64,000 nucleotides of DNA from assembly GCA_030248195.1 (NCBI GenBank), contig JASAND010000835.1, forward strand, positions 52,274-116,273. Reading direction: 5' to 3'. Position 1 is the first letter of the stretch. Every line of letters begins with the position of its first letter. Below are positions 21,957 through 64,000 of the stretch, piece by piece. This DNA is from Trissonchulus latispiculum. Lineage: Eukaryota > Nematoda > Enoplea > Enoplida > Ironidae. The notes under the pieces are model-generated. The model ran no database searches, was not told the DNA's origin, and worked only from the letters and a program-made list of their open reading frames with translations. Made by a program: the position numbers and the translations under genes.

Positions 21957-24266
21957 TTATTTTGTAACTGATGTGAAATGAGGCGTAATTTTGAAAAACA
22001 GGAATTTTTTCCAAATGCGGATCGCAAGACGCGAGAGTGAATAGGAGTGAGAGCCCCCGCGGTTCGACAAATAATGCATAGCCACCTTGCTGTCCAGGTG
22101 GAACAAGAGACTTTTAGCTTGTGCCAAAGCAACAAAAGAATCTAAACGAAGTACCTCAAGTAGGACCCTCAACTCCTTATAATTGATGTGCCTGCGGCGT
22201 AAGCGTCGGGACCAGCGACCGGTCCAAGAAGAGCCACACCAGAGAACTGCCCAGCCCTCATCTGAGGAATCGCTAAAAATATTATCTTGAATCGGTGGCG
22301 ATGATAGCCGTGTCTCTGGTGTTTGTAGAACCACAGTCCAATGTTGGAGTTCTCTTTTGACCCTCCGTGGCACCTGTACCACCCGATTGTAGTCCTGGTT
22401 GCGTCGACGCAGTGGCAGCTGCTGGTTGATGAAGAATAGAAGCTCCCTATAAAACAAAGGCGCAGAAGGAATAGCGATGACCGAGCTGGTGAAAGTGCTG
22501 AGTAAACTAGTAAGACTACGTAGTGTCGACACACGCGCAGCACAAGTAGCAGAAATAGCTGCATGAAGCCTTTTAATACGTTTATCACTAAGACGAACGG
22601 TCATAGTGGTAGAATGCCAGAATAGACCGAGATGTTCAATCCGCTGAGTGGGTGTTAAAACTGACTTGCTGATATTAATTATAAAGCCTAAAGCCAAGAG
22701 GACAGCAACAGTATGTTCCGTGTGTTGCAAGCATTGTTGGGGATTTGAACCCACTACAAAAATGTCGTCCAAGTAGATGGCTATACGAATGCCCTGGCTC
22801 CGCAAATACGAGATCGGAACTTTCAGAAGCTTTGTGAAAATCCGTGGTGCGGATGAAATGCCAAAAGGCAGGGCAACATACCGATAAACGCGTGTGTGGT
22901 AACGAAAACCGAGATATGCCTGAGAACTGCCCACTTGCCAGCAGTGATTGTTAAGACCCTGATCCGTAATGACGATAGGCAGGTCCCTAAAAGATAACGC
23001 ATTAATAGAAAAAGAAGAGCATACCTTAAGACTGCAATCATTGAGAAGGGCCGGGGCCAGCGTTTCGCCTCTGGCCGCGATGGAAGCGCTGGGCAGGACG
23101 GCCCCGCTGACTCTGGTATCCGCCCCGTGGCGGGAAGCTTTTTCGGCCGAACCGGCGTTGCTGTCGCTAAAGCAAGAAGAAGAAGCAGAAGAGTTAAGTT
23201 GCGAAGCTGGCGGGTGATGACAGACAGGGAACGCGAAATTGTCGCACCCCACAGAAGTATGAAAAGTGGTGTCAGCAAGAAGTAAATGACAGCCTACCTT
23301 CTGGTTATCAAGACGTGTATCATCCAACTTCTGGCGCCGGTGGTCCTCTTTCTTCACCAAAGCGTGAAGATCAGCACTCAACAGTGTACCGGGTTTCGCC
23401 TTATCTAAGGCATCCTTCACTACCACTTTCCTGCGAATATCCCGTGTGAAGGTGCCCAAAGCATTACTAGCTCTGCGTTGAGAAACTCGGCGAAATGCGG
23501 AGCCCAGTGACTGCAGCACCGCATCCATGGTCTTAAAAAAATATTCGGCGTCGAAACGCACGCAGCGCTTGTGAGAGCGAAGACGTCTGGTCCTCTGAAC
23601 CCGCCGAATTTTCTCAACTCTAGCCGCAGCGGAACCCAAAAATGCCGCAACACCTGCGGCAGCGGAACAGACATCCGCCTGAACTAGGCGTAACCGATCC
23701 TCTTCCGACCGGCGCTCCGAAGAGAACAAATGACGGTGCGCCGAATCGAGTTCGGGTGGCTTGAATATATCATCGGCGTGCTCGGCCTGCTCGACGACGA
23801 GGTGACTGAGGCAATCTACATCATCGCGCTTGAGGGTCGTCTTCGAAATGTCAGCCCACCGCTCGAGAGCCCAGTTCGACACCGCAATTCGTGGACGCTT
23901 CGTAGTGTGACCGCCCACCAGGTCCGCCAAAGGAGAAACGTGAGTCGGCGCGGGAAGCGGGTCGTCTTTACCGTGAAAACGGTGGTGGGCAGGAGAGTCA
24001 CGCTCCACCGGACCAGCATAAGCGCGAGGAGGGGAACGGGCTACCTCATCTGCCGCTGCCGGTCGAGGCGAGGGAGGAGGCGAGCGGACACGATCCCGCC
24101 GTGGGCTACCTCGCGATCGAGCAGTAGAGCGACTACGAGAACGCGAAGGTTCACTCGAGTAGAACTGAGGCGATCGACTGCGAGATGGTCGACTGTGGCT
24201 ACCTGCGTCAGTGTCGGACGACCCTGATCGTGTAGAACGCTCACTGCTATGCGAACTGCGTGGCAT
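21957..24266 (-). pseudogene. DIRS-like retroelement gag/reverse transcriptase/RNase H ORF, internally deleted
   Basis: A 769-codon open frame. Residues 1-90 are Ser/Arg-rich, and residues 120-330 are a basic, helical Gag-like region. From about 445 comes a DIRS-type reverse transcriptase: YLGFRYHTRVYRYVALPFG, SSAPRIFTK, and YLDD at 498-501. A DIRS-type RNase H follows: DSSDEGWAV near 665, NYKELRVLLEVL near 695, HLDSKVAMHYLSNRGG near 723. The finger region and the first catalytic Asp block that should precede YLGFR are absent, and unrelated Ser/Ala-rich sequence (about 345-445) sits there instead. This suggests an in-frame deletion or rearrangement. The frame ends shortly after RNase H, and no tyrosine recombinase, the enzyme that marks DIRS elements, follows below 21957. 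The copy is probably dead although open for 2.3 kb. Confidence 0.85.
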
Positions 24267-24327
24267 AATAGAACTAACAAACCAGACCGCGGATAGACAA
24301 AAACTGAATAGTTATGCGTAGGCAGCA

Positions 24328-24338
24328 GTATATATACA
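24328..24338 (-). promoter_or_regulatory. TATA-like box upstream of the DIRS-like ORF
   Basis: TATATATAC on the minus strand lies about 65 bases upstream of the ORF's ATG. It may be a promoter element, but the surrounding DNA is AT-rich. Confidence 0.25.
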
Positions 24339-24339
24339 C

Positions 24340-25405
24340 TGGTGGGGAGCTAATTTGCATATTACTTTGAAGACCGTGTGACAGACAATACCCAACTAGA
24401 GGACAGTAAACAGCAGTGACTTGAAAACAAAAAACTGAAATAGAAACAATAAAATAAAACAAATATTAGAGGTGTATTAATTACAAATACCAATAAGTTA
24501 AAATATAAATAACTTAAAGTACAAATAAGTCAAATGGGAAATATAATTAAAAAGCCAAATTAAAACGTGGGAAAAGATATGATTTTTATTAGTGGGGTTG
24601 ATTTCACAAGGAACGAACAATAAAAACGATAACTACTAGTGAGGCAAAAAAGGGGGAATGGTAACAGAAAATAATTGCAGAAGTGTAAATAAGTAGTGAA
24701 CTAAATGTGCAAATGCGAGCCAGGCTTAAAATAGGATCTGGGCTTACATAAAAATTTAGTATTCAAAACTATAAGAATTATCGTTAATAAGTTTAACACC
24801 TTTTAGCAACTATTAATAACGGTTTAAATAATAATAATCTTTAAAGTAATGAATAAATGTTTTTGTAACAGTAAATTTCTCTTACAATTTTTAACTTTAA
24901 ATCTTTGAAATGAATTTTTAATTTAACAATTTTGCTTTTTTGCAATTCACTTCCCTACTCAAATTAGTATAAAGCTTGCACAATCTTAAATTTCGTGAGA
25001 CCGCTGAATGCTGACCACTGATTTATCAGCAAGGATTCACAGAAATATTTATAACTGCACTAAACATGCAACATCAATAGGCTAGGATTTATCATTGCCA
25101 AAGGCTAATAAATTCTGAGTAAAGAGATTCTGAGTGGAATGCCTTCTGATTATGCGTAAGGCGATTCTGAGTAGTATGATTCTGAGTGGTGAATGTAAAC
25201 CAAATATTCTCTACCCGATAATTGTACCTGTTGTAGTTTAACGCAAAAAAATTCGTTGACAAAATGCAAAAATATGGCCTAACTTTTTATACCTAATAAA
25301 CAGGCACCATGACGTATCTCCAACTACATAAAGGCAAGATTCCCAGAACTTTTGTTTTCGATGACGTCAGAAAGCAAAAAAGAAAAGCTGAGGCAAAACA
25401 ATAAA
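24340..25405. other. AT-rich sequence, no gene recognised
   Basis: No coding exon or repeat boundary is visible apart from short direct repeats of 'gattctgagt' near 25120-25190. Confidence 0.4.
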
Positions 25406-25702
25406 GCCCGGTTCGCACTCCACAACGTTTAAGGTTTAAGGAAGACGAGTTAAGAATAGTTTAACTTTGTATTTAGGTTTAAGCTTCCTATACATTATAG
25501 ATAGAAGGTATAGTTAATAACTCTCGTTATAATTATTGTAGAATTCACATATATATGCAGAACTAAAATTTTTTAAATCCTTGAAGATTCGAATGCACAC
25601 TGATATAAAAATCACATGATGTTCAAACAGACCTTCAGTCTTCACGCCAAATTACTTAAACCTTAAACCTAAAACTTTAAACTTATTGGAGTGTAAACAG
25701 CG
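25406..25702. mobile_element. Small MITE with GTTCGCACTCC ends
   Basis: It starts GCCCGGTTCGCACTCC and ends GGAGTGTAAACAGCG, an imperfect inverted pair. Inside, 'aaggtttaagg' near the left mirrors 'ccttaaacctaaaact' near the right. It resembles the 21559-21753 element in its GGTTC-CACT ends, but the inside differs. Confidence 0.65.
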
Positions 25703-27361
25703 AGAAAATTAGAAAAACACAGGAACCGATCAGCACTAACCTAACTAATATTAAAACACATTATGACATTTACTTAAAAGAGAATGTTTAAGGAGAGTCC
25801 ACATCTATAATACAAATATAACATTATTTCATACCTACAAATAAATACAATCAAATTACAAAAGGAAAGCCACAGACACAAATGCAGAGAAAAAGGGCAA
25901 TAGTTAAAAGAATCATACCAAAACTTAAAACGGTAACATAATGCCTTGAAGATTACTGAGTATTGAAATCGCACTGAATGTTTTCAAGCTTAATCACCAA
26001 GGAAGAATTAAAAACAAAAACAAAATAACCACCGATCAAATTCAAATTTAAAAATTCCAGATAATTTCGAAAGAATCCCACTAGTTTTAGCACAGGAATT
26101 GTATGAACAGCTACAAAATTAGTTAACGGCCAATCTATTGTTCAATTGAGAAGTCTAAATTTCCAACTATAAGAAAAATATTATTAGCTTCACAATAGTA
26201 TACAACAAGGTTTGGTATATGTACATGAAGAAATCAGTAAAGTAAAACAGCCTAATTAACATAATATCAAACAAAGTGACAGAACGAAGGATAGCTTACA
26301 TAAAGGTTATATTTCAGATAAATTGAGATTTATGATATGCCGAGGTTCTGCGATAAGCTTGATACTTCGACAGGACTTAGCTTGTTCAGCCTTCTACGCG
26401 ATTTTAATCGACAGGACAACAATTTCCTCAAGGAGGATTGGCTTAAACTATATATATATCTGTATTCCAACATTTTGTTGCACACGTTTGACTGCTCTGA
26501 GAGGATATTCCTTAAAAAAAGTGCATAATTGAACACATTTAAACCAATAAAAACACACACTTTATAGATCCATAAATTAAAATCAAAAACCCTGGGCTCT
26601 GGTCACAATATCAAGCAGAGTGCACAGAAATTTAATAAATAAACAAGAGTACATAGGGTTGGGCCTGAGTTGCTGTTAATGTTCCGTTCAACTACTCTTT
26701 CCAAGTGATTGAACAAACAAAGTTAGTCCACTATATTTGTCGCTGAAAACGACGGTCACCATACAGTCGCTTAAAATGACAGATTGCATGAAGTGTTTAA
26801 GTTTTTCCTATGCAGCGCAAAGTGTTCCGTAGAGTTAGCGTAAAGATACACTCTTCATTCCTAGAACGTTCAAAACGATCTGACCTACCACACTGAATAC
26901 AATAAAAAGGTCTAGTCTCAGCGCAAACAACCAAAAATTCTTTCCAGGAGTAAAATTTCTGCAAAATACGAAAAGTGTCATGATTTCAAATCTACTGGAA
27001 AGACCCACCAAACACCACCTACCTAAAAAGCTGAAGCTTCGTAAATACACAAACGAGGTCGGAAAAAAGCAAAATAAATCTTACAACAGTCACTACACAT
27101 GGTTGAACAAAAACGGACTAGTCAACACTTCATCATAATAAACAGCTACCACTATCAACTATACAATAACAATCTAGTTAAAATGATACTGTCACAGGTT
27201 TAAAGAATGTGGCTACAAGTGGCAAGATTATTGCCAAAATGGTTTCAGGTCTGAAACATCTAAACGTTTTCCAAATTTAACTTGCGTTTCCTAAAACCGA
27301 CTCTTAACACCGCAAAAGTTGATTTTCCTTAAAAAGTTGCAAAAATAGGTGAAAATAAAAG
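25703..27361. other. AT-rich intergenic sequence
   Basis: Many short frames occur in both directions, but none shows a domain, repeat or splice pattern. Confidence 0.4.
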
Positions 27362-27600
27362 AGTCGAGTGCATAATTGCACAATTACTAAGAAGAAAAGT
27401 AAGCAACCCGGGGCTTCTTATCATTGCATTCCATCATACTGTAACGGTGCTACGACCAGAACAGGCGAATGCTCCCTTATTTGGGAAGGGAGGGTTACAA
27501 CGCACATCCCCTGGCATTTTGGTATTGGAAGCGTCACTGAAGAATTCCCAGTCTGGGGGAAGGTCTCTAAAACTGGTTACCGCTTGGAAATATAGACCAA
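27362..27600. mobile_element. Worn partial copy of the 19-kb foldback element
   Basis: The sequence runs AGTGCATAATTGCAC, then AAGAAGAAAAGTAAGC, then CTGTAACGGTGCTACGACCA and AGGCGAATGCTCCC. This matches the arm at 18.98-19.12 kb in order and spacing. The second arm and the C/G-rich core are missing. Confidence 0.6.
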
Positions 27601-28733
27601 AAATTTTTGAATATCGATTTCTCAAACTGTTTAATCAGCCAAAATTTCTTTTTGTGTCATGATATGAAGGATATATTATGGGCCGAGGGATTTGGCTCCT
27701 TAATGCTCCAGAAAATCCGCCAAATGTGAGGTAATACGATATTTCGCAATTTTGCATTGAGTTTTCTCGCAGTTTTAGCTCAAGCCAAGAGAAACGTCTC
27801 TCCGCAATAGTGTGAATTTTTATCATGTCAAAAATCACGCGAATCCATTGAGTATATAATTTTTGTGAAATCGATGTTCAAAACAAAAAATAAACCAAAG
27901 TTGTCCGTAAGATTTTTCAGTAATTTTGAAAGAACTACTTACGCGGAAATTGTCGTTTTTGTACCTCCAAAATCGTTTTAGGCTTATACTAACTTGACCA
28001 CTAGAGATAGCCCAAGGGTTGTACAAGCAAAAAATATTCATTTCGGGGCCCTCTTTCCAGCCATAATATCGACTACATACAGAGAGAATAATGGCAAAAC
28101 CGAAAATTTATTATCTTTTTACCTAAAAAGCGGGACAGGTCCCACAATGTTAAAGAGAATCAAAATAATATATTTGGCAAGTTTCATTCACTTTCATAGA
28201 GAACTGTAGGCTATAGGGTCAGATTTACACAAAACGATACCAGCACCTTAAGAGTTTTCTTCCCAGCTTCTTTCAAAATTTTTTACATCAAAAGTAGTAG
28301 TTCAGTTTCAATTTAATTTTGAGCGTGGCCACAAAACACATGACAGGGAACACAAAAGCTTAAGCTGGAATAAAACAAGAGTATAACAAGAGTATAACAG
28401 ATTCTTTTGTTGAGATCCTGCAAATTGTGCAATGTATTCCGTGCTGAACACCTACAAAAAGGGGATTAGGGCTCAAACAACACAAGCTCCATTAAAAAGA
28501 TGCATAGCATAGTTGGACCGAAAGTGAACAGTGTAACATGCTAACCTGTAGGTTTTATTTGGTTTGTTATACTCTTATTTAATCAAGAAATATAAATCAC
28601 TGATGCAGAAGCAAAAGAACTACGTAATTTAATGTGAGGAATAAAAGTGCATAAAATACTTTGCAAAAATCGGATCGAAATATTACAAAAATGAAAGGTA
28701 AAATAGATATTAATATACAGCGCATATTTATAG
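27601..28733. other. Intergenic sequence beyond the AGAP 3' end
   Basis: No gene was recognised. A pair AACAAGAGTATAACA (28375-28395) and TGTTATACTCTTATT (28566-28580) forms a loose inverted repeat about 200 bases long and may be a small MITE. Confidence 0.4.
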
Positions 28734-28734
28734 A

Positions 28735-28740
28735 TTTATT
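28735..28740 (-). terminator. Possible AGAP polyadenylation signal
   Basis: TTTATT on the plus strand is AATAAA on the minus strand, about 335 bases past the AGAP stop codon. It is the first exact AATAAA in that direction that I found. A transcript would be needed to confirm it. Confidence 0.3.
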
Positions 28741-29074
28741 ATTACATTCAATGCACTTAGCAAGCCGGCATATAAAACCTATAAACCTACAACACCAAAA
28801 TTTAGAAGTGTCGAGTTGGCAGTTTTCACATAAAGGGATCGGAGTTGTCCACGGTATTAATCCAACCCCAGGTATATATATTAGCGGAAGGACTTAGCTC
28901 TTAGTTGCGGCCCTTAAAATTTTCTAAAAAATTTCTACGTGCTAAAAAAAGCAGGACGAGTGGAGGATAACAGTTGAAACTGAGTCAAGCACCCTATTAA
29001 GCATGCTTCACAAGAACAAGCACAAGATAGAAAATATGAAAAATGTAACTGGCAAAAGAAGGTAATCACAGTCA

Positions 29075-60494
<31,420 letters not shown>

Positions 60495-60917
60495 GATCTA
60501 AAATCAATTAGTTTTGCCTAGATTCAAATATTATAAATAAATTCTGTAGACATTATATACGTATACAATACATGTACCTGGCCACATCGGTGTATATATA
60601 AAATGCGGAGGAGAGGGCAGGGTTTACGTTAGTGGGGGCGCCCCCACAAATTTTGGGTCCTCCCACTCGACCGCGACCCCCCCACCAACCTTTTTGGGCT
60701 TCCACCCCACTCACTACAAAGGTGCCCAGAAATTGCTCGGTTTTAAGGATTTTTGATCAAAATTTTCAAAAATTTTCCTGCGTCGCCGGAATGTTTTAAA
60801 CAGAAATCCCCTATATATACTAGTGGGGAAAATGCCCTAAACGGGCATGCAATGGCTAGAATAGGGAAAGAAGGAAGGGCGGAAAAATGCCAATATATAC
60901 GTATATATATACTTGAC

Positions 60918-61172
60918 AGTCGGCGCTGAAAATGATACAAACTAGACTCAGCGCCGAATAGGGAATGCAGTCGGCGATGAAAAGGATAGAAACTAGATTC
61001 AGCGCCGAATAGGGAATGCAGTCGGCGCTGAAAATGATAGAAACTAGATTCAACGCCGAATAGGAAAAGCAGTCGGCGCTGAAAATTATAGAAACTAGAT
61101 TCAGCGCCGAATAGGAAAAGCAGTCGGCGCTGAAAATTATAGAAACTAGATTCAGCACCGAATAGGGAATGC
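60918..61172. repeat. 51-bp minisatellite, five units
   Basis: AGTCGGCGCTGAAAATGATA recurs at 60918, 60969, 61020, 61071 and 61122, exactly 51 bases apart, and a broken start follows at 61173. Each unit holds the palindrome halves GGCGCTGA and TCAGCGCC. Because 51 is a multiple of three, the minus strand reads a 17-residue repeat through all units, within an open frame of 117 codons (60856-61209). No sign of selection for protein is seen. Confidence 0.95.
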
Positions 61173-61259
61173 AGTCGCGTAGCGTGGAACAGGCACTTCC
61201 TCCGTCCATCCTATTCGCGTGAACTGCTCTGCACTACCCGAGAACGTGGTATATATATA

Positions 61260-62062
61260 CAAGAAATAAAAATGCTCCTAAAGAGCAAAGAAAGGAATAT
61301 GAGTCAACATGGAACATGTAAAATGCTAAATATTGTCGGTTGTAAATTAAGAATAAGACAAGCATGTAAAATGCTAATATGAGTCTGGTGAGGTTGGAAA
61401 GTGCAGAAGACAAGTTTGTACACGCACCAATATGAGTGCATGCCAAATAGACTCATATTGGCATTATTTAGTATTCTGAAGGCAAGTGGTTGCGAATTTC
61501 GGTTATATATCACTCACGTAATGTCAGCAAGACGAGACAGGGTAGTTTTAGGGTGAATGACAGGATTCTACACAGGTTACGCACGTATATATGTCACGAA
61601 AGTTAACATCAGATTTAACTTTGAGTCTCTGAATATATGAGTTATACAAACGCTTATTAAAAATGTTATATTCGTCCGTCGGCGCATTGTTGACTAACAG
61701 CGGTTTAACAGTTTCCTAAGGAGAAAAGTTGACAATGTTGACCATAGTTGGGATATCCATGTGACGTCAATAACGCTACTTATTCGTCTTAACTCCTGCG
61801 TGGAAATATATCCGTCAGAATTCCGCAATGGATGCATGCATTATTGTTTTTTAAGGCATGCCAATATGAGTCTATTTGGCATGCACTCATATTGGTGCGT
61901 GTACAAACTTGTCTTCTGCACTTTCCAACCTCACCAGACTCATATTAGCATTTTACATGCTTGTCTTATTCTTAATTTACAACCGACAATATTTAGCATT
62001 TTACATGTTCCATGTTGACTCATATTCCTTTCTTTGCTCTTTAGGAGCATTTTTATTTCTTG
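61260..62062. mobile_element. Foldback element with about 205-bp arms, copy 2
   Basis: The arms (61260-61464 and 61858-62062) are near-perfect reverse complements. They start CAAGAAATAAAAATGCTCCT and contain CCATGTTGACTCATATTCC on the right. The two arms give identical translations in opposite directions. The ends match copy 1 at 53178. The middle of about 390 bases is unique. Confidence 0.9.
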
Positions 62063-62249
62063 TTTATCCACTTTTTACATGTCGTTGACATAACAGCGTT
62101 AAAGAATCATTAAGCATTATATATGCATTAAATACTCAGACTCACGTTTGTGGTTCTATGGCAAATTGGCTCCGTTCCACCCTGACACCCTTCACACCAG
62201 ACCGCTATACAGCAAGTTAGGGTAAGTTTGTCTATGATAAAAGCTTAGT

Positions 62250-63415
62250 TTTCCCCCCACCCCTACCCCAGCACAGCACTCTACAGCCACTTTGAGCATG
62301 CACTTTTATGAGAAAAGTTGCTCAGCTCACTTGAGGCTTTCATTTGGTACCAAATTTCACCACTTTTGAAAATTTTCATTTTCGACCCAAAATCGCCAAG
62401 TAGCCACCCGTACCCCAGAGCACAGCACTCTACAGCCACTTTGAGCATGCACTTTTATGAGAAAAGTTGCTCAGCCCACTTGGGGCTTTCATTTGGTACC
62501 AAATTTGACCACCCTTGAAAAATTTCATTTTTGACCGAAAATCGCCTAAGTCCCCACCCCACCCCACCACAGCACTCTACAGCCACTTTGAGCATGCAGT
62601 TCTATGACAAAAGTTGCTCAGCTCGCTGAGGGCTTTCATTTGGTACCAAATTTGACCACTTTTGAAAAATTTCATTTTTGACCGTAAATAGCCTAAGTCC
62701 CCCACCCCACCCCACCACAGTACTCTACAGCCACTTTGAGCACACGCAGTTCTATGACAAAAGTTGGCTCCAGCTCGCTGAGGGGTTTCATTTGGCACCA
62801 AATTTGGCCACTTTTGAAAAATTTCATTTTTGACCGAAAATCGCCTAAGTCCCCACCCCACCCCACCACAGCACTCTCACAGCCACTTTGAGCATGCAGT
62901 TCTATGACAAATGTTGCTCAGCTCGCTTGAGGGTTCTCATTTGGTACCTACCTGACCACTTTTGAAAAATTTCATTTTTGACCGAAAAATCGCCTAAGTC
63001 CCCACCCCACCCCACCACAGCACTCTCTACAGCCACTTTGAGCATGCAGTTCTATGACAAATGTTGCTCAGCTCGTTAGGGCTTTCATTTGGTACCAAAT
63101 TTGACCACTTTTGAAAAATTTCATTTTTGACCGAAAATCATACAAGTCCACCCCACCCACCACAGCACTCTACAGCCACTTTGAGCATGCAGTTCTATGA
63201 CCAAAGTTGCTCAGCTCGCTGAGGGCTTTCATTTGGTACCAAATTTGACCACTTTTGAAAAATTTCATTTTTGACCGAAAATCGCCAAGTAGCCACCCCA
63301 CCCCACCACAGCACTCTACAGCCACTTTGAGCATGCACTTTTATGAGAAAAGTTGCTCAGCCCACTTGGGGCTTTCATTTGGTACCAAATTTGACCACTT
63401 TTGAAAATTTTGAAT
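62250..63415. repeat. Tandem array of about 145-bp units (eight units)
   Basis: The word CAGCACTCTACAGCCACTTT recurs about eight times, with TATGACAAAAGTTGCTCAGC, GGGCTTTCATTTGGTACCAA and TTTTTGACCGAAAATCGCC in each unit. Same family as the AGAP intron array at 45.1 kb, in the same orientation. Units vary a little in length because of the CCCACCCCACC part. Confidence 0.92.
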
Positions 63416-63519
63416 CACGACAGCAAAAGGACTTAAAAATTACAGCAGTTTTTTTGGAAAGCTTTAGCACAAATTTTATCTACATGCATAGAAAACTTCA
63501 AATCTGAAGTAATGTAAAC

Positions 63520-63538
63520 CCCTCTCTCTCTCTCTCTG
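63520..63538. repeat. (CT)n microsatellite
   Basis: Short run of CT dinucleotides. Confidence 0.85.
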
Positions 63539-63568
63539 TGTTCGGGAATCTCGCTAGGCATAGATTGG

Positions 63569-64000
63569 TAGGGATGGGCGCGGAAAAAAAAGGACTGGAA
63601 AAAAAGGTTTTTTCCGTTTTTTCCTTTTTTTCCGATGGGGTGGAAAAAATGGAAAAATATTCCTAGTGTTATTTTAACGATTTCTAAAGCGAAATATAAT
63701 GTTTTCTGAACTTTTCCTGCGATTTCGCACTGTTGACAACTTTTTCCGTGGGTCATACGTAGTAGGTGGGGGTATGCTAAATCTAACCAAATTGTATTTG
63801 GGTTTTTTCGAAGCATGGTTTTTTTTGCGTCAGGGGCTGCGTCATGACGCAAATTTTTTTCCTGTGACGCAAATGAAAATTGCCCTGACGCAAGCCTGAC
63901 GCAGCCAGGTTTTCAACTAGAGGGAAAATTGTGCAAAAATTGCTTGAAAAATTGTTCTTCAAACGTGATATTTCTAAAAATTTTCTGCTGGGGGCTGCGC
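63569..64000. mobile_element. Start of a second copy of the TAGGGATGGG hAT-like element
   Basis: From TAGGGATGGGCGCGG to about 63815 the sequence is the reverse complement of the right part of the 59457-60309 element (AATATTCCTA, TTTTCCGTGGGTCATA, TAGTAGGTGGGGGTATGC). After that it departs into a block with repeated TGACGCAA words. The window ends before the other edge. Confidence 0.75.

Noticed and set aside
22169..24227. Plus- and minus-strand frames overlapping the DIRS-like ORF
   Set aside because: Shadows of the long frame, with no domains of their own.
61304..62018. Two identical small proteins on opposite strands
   Set aside because: They are the two arms of a foldback element, not a duplicated gene.

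Overview
This is eukaryotic, intron-rich, repeat-packed nuclear DNA, almost certainly from an animal. One host gene can be read in full. It is an AGAP/centaurin-gamma gene (Arf-GAP with a GTPase-like domain, a PH domain and ankyrin repeats) on the minus strand. Its 18 coding exons run from the ATG at 60494 to the stop at 29075, and their joined length is 2496 nt (831 codons plus stop). AGAP proteins belong to animals. The mix of Ty3/gypsy, BEL/Pao, DIRS-like, non-LTR, Ginger1, hAT-like and TTAA-type elements, plus a tRNA-derived SINE, fits an invertebrate such as a cnidarian, sponge, mollusc or tunicate. I cannot name the species.

Layout. About 1-29 kb lies beyond the 3' end of AGAP and is a graveyard of mobile elements. 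It holds a decayed LINE endonuclease region (1.8-3.2 kb, minus) and a TTAA-flanked element (4.0-4.8 kb). A 2.75-kb hAT-like element (5222-7969) has a second element nested inside it (6042-7547), followed by a long AT microsatellite. A 5'-incomplete Ty3/gypsy element spans 10.3-18.7 kb (plus) and has been hit twice: by a 1.2-kb TTAA element between RNase H and integrase, and by a 4095-bp Ginger1 DNA transposon near the end of the integrase. Next come a large foldback element (about 18.97-19.79 kb), small MITEs, and a DIRS-like gag-RT-RNase H ORF (21957-24266, minus).

29-60.5 kb is the AGAP gene. Its introns hold an internally deleted BEL/Pao element with two LTRs (30059-31502), several TTAA elements, and three copies of a MITE family ending CAGGGTATTTTT with 5-bp target duplications. 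They also hold 140-bp and 153-bp tandem arrays, a 180-bp-arm foldback element, a SINE, and a hAT-like element lying 31 nt inside the first intron.

60.5-64 kb, upstream of the first coding exon, carries a 51-bp minisatellite, a second foldback element of the 53-kb family, a larger array of the same 140-bp satellite, and the start of another hAT-like copy.

How things fit together. The host protein would join a GTPase-like domain, a split PH domain, an Arf-GAP zinc finger and ankyrin repeats to act on Arf GTPases at endosomal membranes. The Ginger1 element encodes a spliced integrase-like transposase fused to a Ulp1-type cysteine protease. It is flanked by CCGG duplications and long terminal inverted repeats, and looks structurally complete. 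Removing it together with one CCGG, or removing the TTAA element together with one TTAA, leaves the gypsy reading frame continuous, so the nesting order can be read base by base.
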